In this document: positions 8,301-15,726 of the stretch, in pieces
Numbering within the stretch: the stretch's first letter is position 1
Layout of the letters: each line of letters begins with the position of its first letter
Source: Peptococcaceae bacterium
GTDB taxonomy: Bacteria; Bacillota; Desulfitobacteriia; Desulfitobacteriales; Syntrophobotulaceae
DNA length: 33,392 nucleotides
Assembly: GCA_009782825.1 (NCBI GenBank)
Contig: WRII01000030.1
Location: 1 to 33,392 of the forward strand
Reading direction: 5' to 3'
Program-made: the position numbers and the translations under genes
The notes under the pieces: model-generated
The model's input: the letters and a program-made list of their open reading frames with translations, nothing else
What the model was told of the DNA's origin: nothing
Database searches by the model: none

Positions 8301-8877
8301 CGACGACGTCAACGTCCTCGTCCTCGACACCGAAGTCTACTCCAACACAGGAGGCCAATCCTCCAAAGCTACCCCTCAGGCCGCCGTGGCCAAATTCGCC
8401 ACAGCCGGCAAGCGCATCCGCAAGAAAGACCTAGGCATGATGGCCATGGCTTACGGTTACGTCTATACAGCCCAAGTCGCCATGGGCGCCAACTACAACC
8501 AGACTCTCAAAGCCATACAGGAAGCCGAAGCGTATCCCGGCCCCTCCCTGGTCATCGGCTACGCGCCCTGCATCAACCACGGCATCGTCAGCGGTATGGC
8601 CGACAGTCTCGGCCAAACCAAGAAAGCTGTAGAATCCGGGTATTGGCATATGTACCGCTACAACCCGGCGCTTTTCGAAGAAGGCAAAAACCCCTTCATC
8701 CTTGACTCCAAAGAGCCCAGCGCCTCCTTCCGCGACTTCCTCATGAGTGAAGTCCGCTACACCTCCCTCATGAACACCTTCCCCGACACAGCCGAGGAAA
8801 TGTTCGTTCAAGCCGAAAAACACGCCCGTGAACGCTACAACTCTTATAAGCGTATGGCGGAATATGACTGGAGCTAA
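5335..8877 (+). CDS. nifJ: Pyruvate:ferredoxin (flavodoxin) oxidoreductase, single-chain
   Basis: This 1180-residue enzyme converts pyruvate and CoA to acetyl-CoA and CO2, reducing ferredoxin; it is central to anaerobic metabolism. All domains are present in the usual order. The N-terminal pyruvate site has PITPSS (T30), E63 and R113. The ferredoxin-like domain binds two [4Fe-4S] clusters (C691, C694, C697, C701 and C747, C750, C753, C757). The proximal cluster uses C817, C820, C845 and C1079. The TPP site carries GGDGWAYDIGYGGLDH (D971) and DTEVYSNTGGQ. Length matches homodimeric clostridial enzymes. The start follows GGGGAGGG. Third positions are overwhelmingly C (GCC, ATC, AAC, CTC), unlike the neighbours, as expected of a very highly expressed gene. 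The gene is monocistronic, with a hairpin downstream. Confidence 0.97.
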   Translation: MATMKTMDGNEAAAYASYAFTEVATIFPITPSSNMAEAADEWAAHGKKNIFGQTMKVVEMQSEGGAVGAVHGSLQAGALTTTYTASQGLLLMIPNMYKISGELLPGVFHVSARALATNSLSIFGDHQDVMSTRQTGFAMLSSTSVQEAMDFGFLAHLCAIEARIPFLHFFDGFRTSHEIQKINVPDYDEVSTLLNWDALQAFRDNALNPEHPCLRGTAENADVYFQHKESLNRFQAAVPSIVADYMAKYKALTGRDYHLFQYHGAPDAEYLIVAMGSVCDTISETVDYMNKQGEKVGLIKVRLYRPFSAQHFLAAIPSTVKKISVLDRTKEPGSREPLYLDVVSAFATEPQRAVTLVGGRFGLASKETTAKHIIAVYDNLKQDTPKDNFTVGIVDDVTFTSLPVKDYVDLMPEGTISCMFWGLGADGTVGANKQAIKIIGDHTDLYAQAYFFYDSKKSGGATISHLRFGKTPIKAPYLVNNANYVGCHNQSYVTKYNLIKALRPGGTFVLNCQWTPEELDAKLPGALKREIADKNVKFYIIDAVKIARSLGLGGRINMIMQSAFFNLANVIPIDQALAHLKDSVVKTYGRKGQKVVDMNIAAVDAGINALQKIDIPAVWSNTDPKDGIFLGTNDDPPFIKDILRVMAAQEGDILPVSAFTGREDGTYPPGTCAYEKRGIAVTVPEWIPANCIQCNQCAYICPHACIRPFLLNQEESANAPDAFTSLPATGKDVAGLTYRIQLSPLDCTGCGNCAEICPGKNTQNALVMQPAMEQTAVQHPNWEHALTLTPKEHLITNKYSVKNSQFLQPLVEFSGACPGCGETAYIKLLTQLYGDRMMIANATGCTSIWGGSAPSNPYTVNAKGKGPSWGNSLFEDNAEYGYGMYLGSEQLRARIADEMKHALELDIPTDLKSAFQDWLTVKDQGEASRDASAKVLAALEKTGPDTHDLLAKIWAKKDYLVKKSQWIIGGDGWAYDIGYGGLDHVLASGDDVNVLVLDTEVYSNTGGQSSKATPQAAVAKFATAGKRIRKKDLGMMAMAYGYVYTAQVAMGANYNQTLKAIQEAEAYPGPSLVIGYAPCINHGIVSGMADSLGQTKKAVESGYWHMYRYNPALFEEGKNPFILDSKEPSASFRDFLMSEVRYTSLMNTFPDTAEEMFVQAEKHARERYNSYKRMAEYDWS

Positions 8878-8960
8878 GAGCTGACAAACGGTCAGTTTCC
8901 AAACACAGCATCAAGACCTGTGTCGCAGACCATGAAGTGAACACATGAGACAAAGGCTGT

Positions 8961-9010
8961 TGCACAAAGAAAATGAAAATGCGAAAAACTCGCATTTTCA
9001 TTTTGTGCAC
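8961..9010. terminator. Hairpin after PFOR, copy 2 of the TGCACAAAG family
   Basis: Stem AAAATGAAAATGCG / CGCATTTTCATTTT (8970-8983 / 8991-9004) with loop AAAAACT, extended by TGCACAAA / GTGCA with a small bulge. It lies 84 nt after the PFOR stop and is a probable terminator. It is clearly related in sequence to the 4224-4277 hairpin. Confidence 0.65.
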
Positions 9011-9038
9011 ATTGGTCAGCACCTCTGCAATTCGTTGC

Positions 9039-9149
9039 CTATTGGCCATAGTGTAAAGGAATTGTATCCTGCAGCATTGGCAGTACTGCGAAGGTAATCA
9101 CCATGGGCAAGAAACTGAGTAACCATGCCACTAAGTGTCTGTTACGCAT
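9039..9149 (-). pseudogene. N-terminal remnant of a DUF1648-type membrane protein
   Basis: An ATG at 9149 with AAGGAGG 7 nt upstream starts a 36-residue reading: MRNRHLVAWLLSFLPMVITF, then AVLPMLQDTIPLHYGQ and a stop. 'W.LS..P..IT...LP.L...IPLHYG' is the first membrane segment and conserved motif of DUF1648/SdpI-like proteins, where 'NGEIDRWG' should follow. The next bases resemble that only with small indels, and the sequence then runs into the hairpin at 8961-9010. It is therefore a truncated gene that kept its ribosome site. Confidence 0.55.
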
Positions 9150-9223
9150 TATGATCCCTCCTTGCTGCACCCATGATTTTTCACTCCTCATTGTGTTTGC
9201 TTAATATGATCTCATCCCGGACA

Positions 9224-9257
9224 ACAAGAAAACAGCCTACAGGGGCTGTTTTCTTGT
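9224..9257. terminator. Bidirectional-type hairpin
   Basis: Perfect 14-bp arms ACAAGAAAACAGCC (9224-9237) and complement (9244-9257) flank a 6-nt loop. It sits between the DUF1648 remnant and the 3' end of the RNA-binding protein gene (minus strand), which it would terminate. The T-tract is part of the arm. Confidence 0.55.
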
Positions 9258-9394
9258 CCTTCTCAGAGTCCGAGTGAGTCATCCTCCAGATAAACCATAT
9301 ATGTGATGTCAAACCTGCGCAGCAGGATTTTATTTATCTTTCAGAAACACCGGGCGCCTACGCTTTCGCAGCGCGAACTCTTCGGAAAATCATG

Positions 9395-9649
9395 TTACAT
9401 TGTCTGGCGTGGTCTGGCCTCGTTGACAGTCAAGGAACGGCCATTCAGCTCCTTGCCATTGAGTTCCATAGCTAGGCGTTCAGCATCTTCGTCTGCGACC
9501 TCAACGAAACCGAAACCTCTTGAGCGACCGGTCTCCCTATCTGTGATGATACGGCTGCCAATCACGCTGCCATACTGACTGAAATAATCAGTAAGGTCTT
9601 CTGAGGAAATGCTCCAAGGGAGATTCCCCACATAAAGGGTCTTCGTCAT
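9395..9649 (-). CDS. RRM-domain RNA-binding protein, 84 aa
   Basis: A single RNA recognition motif fills the protein: RNP2 is LYVGNLPW near the N-terminus and RNP1 is RGFGFVEV in the middle, with the typical ending 'ELNGRSLTVNEARP'. Such small bacterial RRM proteins bind single-stranded RNA; the precise role is unknown. The start is the ATG at 9649, with GAGG 8 nt upstream; the frame extends to a GTG at 9658, which overlaps the ribosome site and is rejected. A plausible promoter lies at 9702-9731. It appears monocistronic with a hairpin downstream. Confidence 0.92.
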   Translation of the reverse strand: MTKTLYVGNLPWSISSEDLTDYFSQYGSVIGSRIITDRETGRSRGFGFVEVADEDAERLAMELNGKELNGRSLTVNEARPRQTM

Positions 9650-9701
9650 CCAATTCACCTCGAAAAAGAATTTGTACTATACCATAGTATAGACACTTAC
9701 T

Positions 9702-9731
9702 AATATAGTATACTTCCTCCCTAAAAGTCAA
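9702..9731 (-). promoter_or_regulatory. Sigma-A-like promoter of the RRM gene
   Basis: On the minus strand TTGACT (9731-9726) and TATATT (9707-9702) are separated by 18 nt, about 55 nt upstream of the start codon. A second TATACT and the local TATAC/GTATA symmetry make the exact -10 uncertain. Confidence 0.4.
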
Positions 9732-9789
9732 ACATATTTTGTCAAAAATTAATGTTTTTATTGAAAAATCTATGTCGAACTTTAAAAAT

Positions 9790-10425
9790 TCAAAGGTTCC
9801 TATAAAAACCCCTCTCTTTTATGTAGTTTTTTACATTATCTGGAATCAAATAACGGATAGACAGCCCCTCTTTAACCCGAGTCCGGATATCCGTTGAGGA
9901 AATCGCCAACGCCGGAATTTTTAATTGGAAAATCCGGTCTCGAAATTGCGGCACCGACCGATCAATAAGATCAAAAAGATCCTGCAGCGGATACCCCGGC
10001 CGCGAAGCCGAGATCACTTTGGTCAGCTTGATAATCTCCTCCGGCTCACGCCACCCCAACATGCTGCGCAGCGCGTCGGCTCCCGTAATAAAATAAAAAT
10101 CCGGATCCGGCAAAATCCCCCGCAGCTCCCGCAGCGTGTCAATTGTATAAGAAGGACCTTCCCGTTCCAATTCCAGGCTCAAGATCCGGAAGCTGTCATT
10201 AGCCTCAATCGCCATCTTGACCATCTCATAACGCTCCCACGCCCCCGTTACCTTATGATCCACCTTATGCGGCGGCTGTCCCGTGGGAATGAACAGCACC
10301 TTTTCCAGATTAAAAGCCACCCGCGCCGTTTCCGCCGCCACCAGATGGCCAAAGTGGATGGGATCGAAAGTTCCGCCCATGATGCCCAGGTACTTGATGG
10401 ATTTCAAGTCTTCGTAAGTATGCAT
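9790..10425 (-). CDS. nadD: Nicotinate-nucleotide adenylyltransferase
   Basis: NadD transfers AMP from ATP to nicotinate mononucleotide in NAD synthesis (cytoplasm). The 211-residue protein has the nucleotidyltransferase motif GGTFDPIHFGH near residues 18-28, FIPTGQPPHK, FITGADAL and the C-terminal SSTDIRTR, all hallmarks of the family, with normal length. GGAGG lies 10 nt before the ATG at 10425. It follows obg on the same strand, as in many Firmicutes, but 230 nt apart because a small membrane-protein remnant lies between. Confidence 0.95.
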   Translation of the reverse strand: MHTYEDLKSIKYLGIMGGTFDPIHFGHLVAAETARVAFNLEKVLFIPTGQPPHKVDHKVTGAWERYEMVKMAIEANDSFRILSLELEREGPSYTIDTLRELRGILPDPDFYFITGADALRSMLGWREPEEIIKLTKVISASRPGYPLQDLFDLIDRSVPQFRDRIFQLKIPALAISSTDIRTRVKEGLSIRYLIPDNVKNYIKERGFYRNL

Positions 10426-10429
10426 GACA

Positions 10430-10624
10430 GCTTGAACCTCCTACACAAATAATGACCCAAAAATATAAGGGCAGGTGGAGAATCGAGAAAAGGAGATACG
10501 CCGTTTCTTCCCGCATGGATTTTAGAATAATAAACATTTTCCATTCTTTTGTGCGTATCGCATCCATTTCATGCAAAAGCAACAGAGAAAAATTCAGAGC
10601 AAATAGTATCGGGAACCCATTCAC
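10430..10624 (-). pseudogene. DUF6713-like membrane protein fragment overlapping nadD start region
   Basis: Between obg and nadD the minus strand reads GFPILFALNFSLLLLHEMDA, then IRTKEWKMFIILKSMREE and LLFSILHLPLYFWVI. 'LNF.LLL.HEMDAIR..EW.MF' and 'H.PLY' resemble the N-terminal half of small four-helix DUF6713-type membrane proteins. A GTG at 10624 has GGGAGG 8 nt upstream. The frame then runs without homology into nadD and stops at 10310, so the C-terminal half is lost. Alternatively it is a short, genuinely expressed two-helix protein whose gene overlaps nadD. Family memory is moderate only. Confidence 0.4.
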
Positions 10625-10654
10625 ACTTCCCACCTCCCATCACACCATTTTAGA

Positions 10655-12058
<1,404 letters not shown>

Positions 12059-12060
12059 CT

Positions 12061-12146
12061 AACGCGGGCTACGCCCGCAAGTGGTCAGGGATCAGTGGTT
12101 AGTGGTCAGGGATTTTCTTGGTTTTTTATTGACGCTTCGCGCCCAT
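12061..12146 (+). repeat. Interspersed ~87-bp repeat, copy A
   Basis: The sequence starts AACGCGGGCTACGCCCGC (a GC-rich hairpin), continues with the internally repetitive GTGGTCAGGGATCAGTGG and ends TTTTTTATTGACGCTTCGCG. The reverse complement of nearly the same sequence occurs at 17612-17698 (small indel in the middle). It overlaps and truncates the acetyltransferase fragment at 12106-12318. Confidence 0.75.
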
Positions 12147-12318
12147 AAGTTACTCTATTTCTAGCTGTGGGCCGGGAAAATACTCCGCCATCCTCAAGGG
12201 TAAGATTATATTCCCTTGCCCGCTTAAACCCAAGCCTTGGATAATAGTCAGGCACCCCCATAATCAAAACCGCGCCAAACCCCATCTCACGAGCTTTTTC
12301 CATGCTATACCGAACCAA
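12106..12318 (-). pseudogene. C-terminal fragment of a YhbS-like GNAT acetyltransferase
   Basis: The reading ALVRYSMEKAREMGFGAVLI followed by MGVPDYYPRLGFKRAREYNL is the acetyl-CoA-binding C-terminal half of YhbS-type GNAT enzymes ('ALV...AR..G......G...YYPR.GF'). The N-terminal half is absent, and the 3' end runs into the 12061 repeat, ending in unrelated residues and a stop. It abuts the 3' end of the intact GNAT gene (which stops at 12305), so the two pieces were joined by a deletion. Confidence 0.65.
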
Positions 12319-12871
12319 AGCCCTTATCTAATAAGAGATGCTCTGTCAGCTTAATCCAATACACCAGTATTGGTTTTCCGTCGGTAAAAGTCGTTTCTTT
12401 TTCCAAGATACCGCCGTGTTTTTCGAGTGTCCGGATAGACGGCAAATTATCCTTGTAACAACAGATCATCGCCTTATCCATCCCTAAATTCCTGCAATAC
12501 TCCAACATAAGGCGAAGCATTTCAGTGGCGTACCCTTTTCCCCGTTCCGACGGTCTGACAGCATACCCAATATGTCCCCCGTATCTTTTCAAGAAAGCAT
12601 TGAGTTTATGACGCAAGTCAATAACTCCTATAATCTTTTGGTCGCGCGCTCTCACGCCAAAAAATACAGAAGACACAACCCAACTGCGTGGAACGGTTTC
12701 CTCGCAGGAGTTTCTTTTTATATGTTGAAGCCAATCCTCATAAGAATCTATTTCATCAAACAAGGAACTTCCGTGGATAACCGTTTCCCCGCAATCAAAA
12801 TGTTCGCTGCGGTAGGCAAGCGCTTCTTCTTCTAATTCTTTATAAGGGACAACCAGTTTTATGGTATCCAT
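12305..12871 (-). CDS. GNAT family N-acetyltransferase
   Basis: The 188-residue protein has the GNAT acetyl-CoA-binding core: HIGYAVRPSERGKGYATEML (motif A with R-x-x-G-x-G) and NLPSIRTLEKHGG (motif B). The substrate is unknown; related proteins are often annotated as amino-acid or aminoglycoside-like acetyltransferases. The start is the ATG at 12871 (MDTIKLVVPYKELEE) with GGCGGGG 6 nt upstream; the longer frame overlaps rpmA and is rejected. The last 13 residues (after YWIKL) come from the junction with the downstream fragment, so the C-terminus is slightly altered. The gene sits between rpmA and obg, an unusual place. Confidence 0.85.
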   Translation of the reverse strand: MDTIKLVVPYKELEEEALAYRSEHFDCGETVIHGSSLFDEIDSYEDWLQHIKRNSCEETVPRSWVVSSVFFGVRARDQKIIGVIDLRHKLNAFLKRYGGHIGYAVRPSERGKGYATEMLRLMLEYCRNLGMDKAMICCYKDNLPSIRTLEKHGGILEKETTFTDGKPILVYWIKLTEHLLLDKGFGSV

Positions 12872-12890
12872 TGTATTCCCCGCCAGTCCC

Positions 12891-13205
12891 TTACTGCGCC
12901 GCTGCCTCCCACGCTGTCTCCTGCGCTGCTTCCTGCCCGGACACAACAGGTTTTTCCTGATAGACACTGACCTGCTTACGATATTTATCTTTGCGTTCAA
13001 ACTTTACATAGCCGTCAGTTAAGGCAAACAGCGTATCGTCTTTGCCTAAACCGCAATTTCTTCCAGGATGTATCTTCGTTCCCCGCTGGCGCACTAAAAT
13101 ATTGCCGGCCAGAACAAACTGTCCGTCAGCTCTTTTCAGTCCCAAGCGCTTGGAGTGGCTGTCGCGGCCATTACGCGAGCTGCCCATCCCTTTCTTATGA
13201 GCCAT
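12891..13205 (-). CDS. rpmA: 50S ribosomal protein L27
   Basis: L27 reaches the peptidyl-transferase centre with its N-terminus. The protein begins [20 protein letters not shown] and contains [15 protein letters not shown] and the typical DDTLFAL.DG.VKFE. GGGGGAG lies 4 nt before the ATG at 13205, so this start is firm. It lacks the cleavable N-terminal extension (LDLQFFA-type) found in many Firmicutes, and no prp protease gene lies between rplU and rpmA. At 104 residues it has a C-terminal tail about 10-20 residues longer than usual, ending in Ala/Glu/Gln-rich sequence. Confidence 0.96.
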   Translation of the reverse strand: MAHKKGMGSSRNGRDSHSKRLGLKRADGQFVLAGNILVRQRGTKIHPGRNCGLGKDDTLFALTDGYVKFERKDKYRKQVSVYQEKPVVSGQEAAQETAWEAAAQ

Positions 13206-13305
13206 GATGCTCCCCCCTTTTAACACAGTTAATAGTGTCCAGCCCAGCTGATATATCAACAAAGCCGCTTCGCCAGCAAGCTGCCTCCTCAACACAGTTG
13301 AAATA

Positions 13306-13614
13306 TCAGCCTACAATGGACTCAATCGATAGCTCTGTATACGGCTGGCGATGTCCTTTTTTGACACGGACATGCTTTTTCGGTTTATAGCGAAACGAAA
13401 TAACTTTCTTGTTCTTCCCATGCTCAAGCACCTTCGCCACAACCTTTGCTCCCGGCACAAAGGGCGTCCCGACCTGGATCGAATCGCCGCCAATCAGAAG
13501 CACATGGTCAAGCTCCAGGCTCTCGCCTTCGTCTGCTGCCAGCTTCTCAACCTGGATCACATCACCTTGACGAACTGTATATTGTTTGCCACCGGTTTCA
13601 AGAACTGCATACAT
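13306..13614 (-). CDS. rplU: 50S ribosomal protein L21
   Basis: The 102-residue protein starts [20 protein letters not shown] and ends with the L21 signature region [20 protein letters not shown]. It binds 23S rRNA in the large subunit. GGAGG lies 8 nt before the ATG at 13614; a GTG at 13623 in the same frame lies in the ribosome-site region and is rejected. rpmA follows after 100 nt. The upstream 13615-13938 has no gene; it would contain the operon promoter and leader (Firmicute rplU mRNAs often have a structured leader, which I could not confirm here). Confidence 0.96.
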   Translation of the reverse strand: MYAVLETGGKQYTVRQGDVIQVEKLAADEGESLELDHVLLIGGDSIQVGTPFVPGAKVVAKVLEHGKNKKVISFRYKPKKHVRVKKGHRQPYTELSIESIVG

Positions 13615-13864
13615 TACTGTCACCTCCTCTGCCCAGACTCGCCTCCTGCAGGCCGACTAATTGGAGAAGATTTCCCCGTACTCGTCCGTTTCATCAAGCT
13701 AAGCTTATTTAAACTTGGCTCGCTCACTGAGCTTGTTTAACTTCGCCCGTTTACCGGGTTCAGCTCCACCCAAGAAACTCAGCTTAAAATTTCACCTCAA
13801 AAGAGCGGTTGTGATGAGAATCCTCCACATCCGTATATTTTACATCGTGAAAGAAAGGCTGTCA

Positions 13865-13912
13865 AATTTGACGAAAGGGCAATTTGACGAAAGGGCAATT
13901 TGACGAAAGGGC
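13865..13912. repeat. Three perfect tandem copies of a 16-bp unit
   Basis: AATTTGACGAAAGGGC occurs at 13865-13880, 13881-13896 and 13897-13912 without a mismatch. It lies in the 324-nt gap between rplU and the chemotaxis-type gene, just past the latter's stop. TTTGAC and GTCAAA occur again close by. There are no spacers, so this is not a CRISPR array. Confidence 0.85.
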
Positions 13913-13938
13913 AACAAAACACACCCTAAAGAATTTTG

Positions 13939-14781
13939 TCAAATCAAAGAGTCTGTTAAAGCTTTCAATCTCTGGGGGAGAGATACAAGACTGTCAATGA
14001 GGCCTCCATATTCGTTAATAAATTTTTTCTGCTCATCCATAACGGTTCTCAGCGTTTCACTAATTTTATTGATTTCCAGAATTGTATTTTGGATATCCCT
14101 GATCGATGAACCCGCTTTCTCCGCAGAATTTTTAGAATCCACAGACAGCTTAACAATTTCGTCGGCCACAACGGCAAACCCTTTCCCCGCTGTCCCGGCA
14201 CGCGCTGCCTCTATAGAGGCATTGAGTCCCAACAAATTGGTCTTGGCCGCAATATTTTTGACCAACATCATAACTTCATTGATGTTGGTGATACTTGTTG
14301 CCGTTTTCGTAGAATTTTCACTCATCACCCGACTGATCTCATCTAATCTTTTAGCCGTACCTGTAGACGTGAACTCTTCAAACATACCCACCGCATTGTG
14401 AATGTAGTCTGTCAGATCTTTTGTACACTGTTCCAAAGAATCCTGAACCTTGAGGCTGCTGGCAAGGCCCAGGGCGCCTATGACGAGGCCTCTATCGTCG
14501 CGAATCGGAAAGGTTCTCCCATAAAAAGGAATTCCCATAGGAAAAGCCTCAGCTGGAACACGTTCCCACATGGGCTTTCCTGCAAGAGCACCTTGCAAAG
14601 ACTGATCCGCTGCCGGTATAGGGAAATCAGCCTTTATCCCTAAATCTATCTCTTTACTGGGTAGGTAGAGAAGGAATTTCTCCCGATCGGTGATACCGAT
14701 CATGAGTTCATCCCTCATCGCAGCTTTGATGATGGGCGCAGCGACCATCAAAGCCTCAAGAACAGGATGGACAGTTTCCAT
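13939..14781 (-). CDS. Soluble methyl-accepting-type signal transducer (YfmS-like)
   Basis: The 280-residue protein begins METVHPVLEALMVAAPIIKA. An N-terminal sensor-like region (about 1-115, with VIGALGLASSL) is followed by a short MCP signalling coiled coil whose tip reads NLLGLNASIEAARAGTAGKG. This tip would contact CheA/CheW. There is no membrane segment, so it would sense an intracellular signal, like YfmS of Bacillus. AGGAAGT lies 6 nt before the ATG at 14781; the longer reading (to 14874) has no ribosome site. No chemotaxis genes adjoin. Confidence 0.85.
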   Translation of the reverse strand: METVHPVLEALMVAAPIIKAAMRDELMIGITDREKFLLYLPSKEIDLGIKADFPIPAADQSLQGALAGKPMWERVPAEAFPMGIPFYGRTFPIRDDRGLVIGALGLASSLKVQDSLEQCTKDLTDYIHNAVGMFEEFTSTGTAKRLDEISRVMSENSTKTATSITNINEVMMLVKNIAAKTNLLGLNASIEAARAGTAGKGFAVVADEIVKLSVDSKNSAEKAGSSIRDIQNTILEINKISETLRTVMDEQKKFINEYGGLIDSLVSLPQRLKALTDSLI

Positions 14782-14944
14782 GTTATCACTTCCTAAGGTA
14801 CTTATGCGGTTAATGAGGTTGATAGCTATGTAGCAATGGATCTCAAAGTTACTAAAGCATAGGATATCCGCCATACGAGAAACTATACCAAATCATACTG
14901 AAGCTGTAAGGGACTGTAACTAAGTTTCCAAAGTGGCCCTGCCC

Positions 14945-15454
14945 TCACCCCTTCACGAGCACCTTCACAACTTCGCCAAAATACATATCATGAAAATCCT
15001 TCTCAGGATAAAATGCCGGTTCCAGGGTTGGGTCCACAAATTTGGCGGCGTCCAAAGATTGGCCGCCAAAGAGCTTACGGCACACAAAGAGGGTATGCGC
15101 TTCTTCAAAAGCCACCGTATTGTCCGTAAAATAAGGCGTCAAGCCGCTTTCCTTGATCTTATCTGTGTCTCTGCCGGATTTTGCACCGAGCAGGCCCAAC
15201 GCCTTTTTATATTCTTTTGGATAGAAACTCAGCGTAAAGGTGTCTGAGCGATCCACAAATTCCTTGGTATATCTCTGGGGTCGTATAAAGACCATCACTG
15301 TGGATTTATTCCACATGGTCCCCATCATGCCCCAGCTGACTGTCATGGTATTATATTTTTCCGGTGTTCCCGCACTCACCAAAGCCCATTCATCATTCAA
15401 CATGGCGAACGGGTTAATCTTCATAGCCTTTACATCCATCTCCACAAATGACAT
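14945..15454 (-). CDS. Flavin reductase-like (FMN-binding split-barrel) protein
   Basis: The 169-residue protein has the pattern of the flavin reductase/DIM6-NTAB family: NTMTVSWGMMGTMWNKSTVM, then VFIRPQRYTKEFVDRSDTFT and LSFYPKEYKKAL. Such proteins bind FMN and mostly reduce flavins or act as flavoproteins of unknown substrate. The start at 15454 (MSFVEMDVKAMK) has GGAGG 9 nt upstream. It stands alone; a repeat-rich intergenic region lies upstream. Confidence 0.85.
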   Translation of the reverse strand: MSFVEMDVKAMKINPFAMLNDEWALVSAGTPEKYNTMTVSWGMMGTMWNKSTVMVFIRPQRYTKEFVDRSDTFTLSFYPKEYKKALGLLGAKSGRDTDKIKESGLTPYFTDNTVAFEEAHTLFVCRKLFGGQSLDAAKFVDPTLEPAFYPEKDFHDMYFGEVVKVLVKG

Positions 15455-15519
15455 AAAACATTTCCTCCTTAGCTTGCTGATTCTCAAATTCTACACCCCG
15501 GTACAAGCTGCTGTCAACT

Positions 15520-15631
15520 GAAGCGAGGGGTGTCTGAAGCGGGGGGTTGTCCGGTAAAAACATCCTACCACCCACACCTGTGAGCGGGTGTCCTGAAGCG
15601 AGGGGTGTCCTGTGCGAGGGGTGTCCTCTAC
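15520..15631. repeat. Degenerate direct repeats of GCGAGGGGTGTCC
   Basis: Copies of a (GAA)GCGAGGGGTGTC(CT) unit occur at about 15520, 15536, 15582, 15594 and 15613, two of them almost back to back. They lie in the 270-nt gap upstream of the flavin reductase-like gene, which otherwise holds the hairpin at 15656. Function unknown; no spacer regularity. Confidence 0.55.
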
Positions 15632-15655
15632 CAGTGTTTTTATCTGCACATTAAA

Positions 15656-15694
15656 TGTTACTGCTCACACGGTGTGAACGGGTGAACAGTAACA
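15656..15694. terminator. Hairpin downstream of the metallo-beta-lactamase gene
   Basis: TGTTACTGCTCAC (15656-15668) pairs with GTGAACAGTAACA (15682-15694) with one mismatch; the loop itself contains a smaller GTGTGAAC symmetry. It lies 33 nt past the 15727 stop on the minus strand. No T-run follows, so a rho-independent role is plausible but not certain. Confidence 0.45.
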
Positions 15695-15726
15695 ACCTAT
15701 AGCTAATTAATGCCTAAGTCGAATCC

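Noticed and set aside
13865-13912. CRISPR array
   Set aside because: The three 16-bp units are contiguous without spacers, and no cas gene is present.
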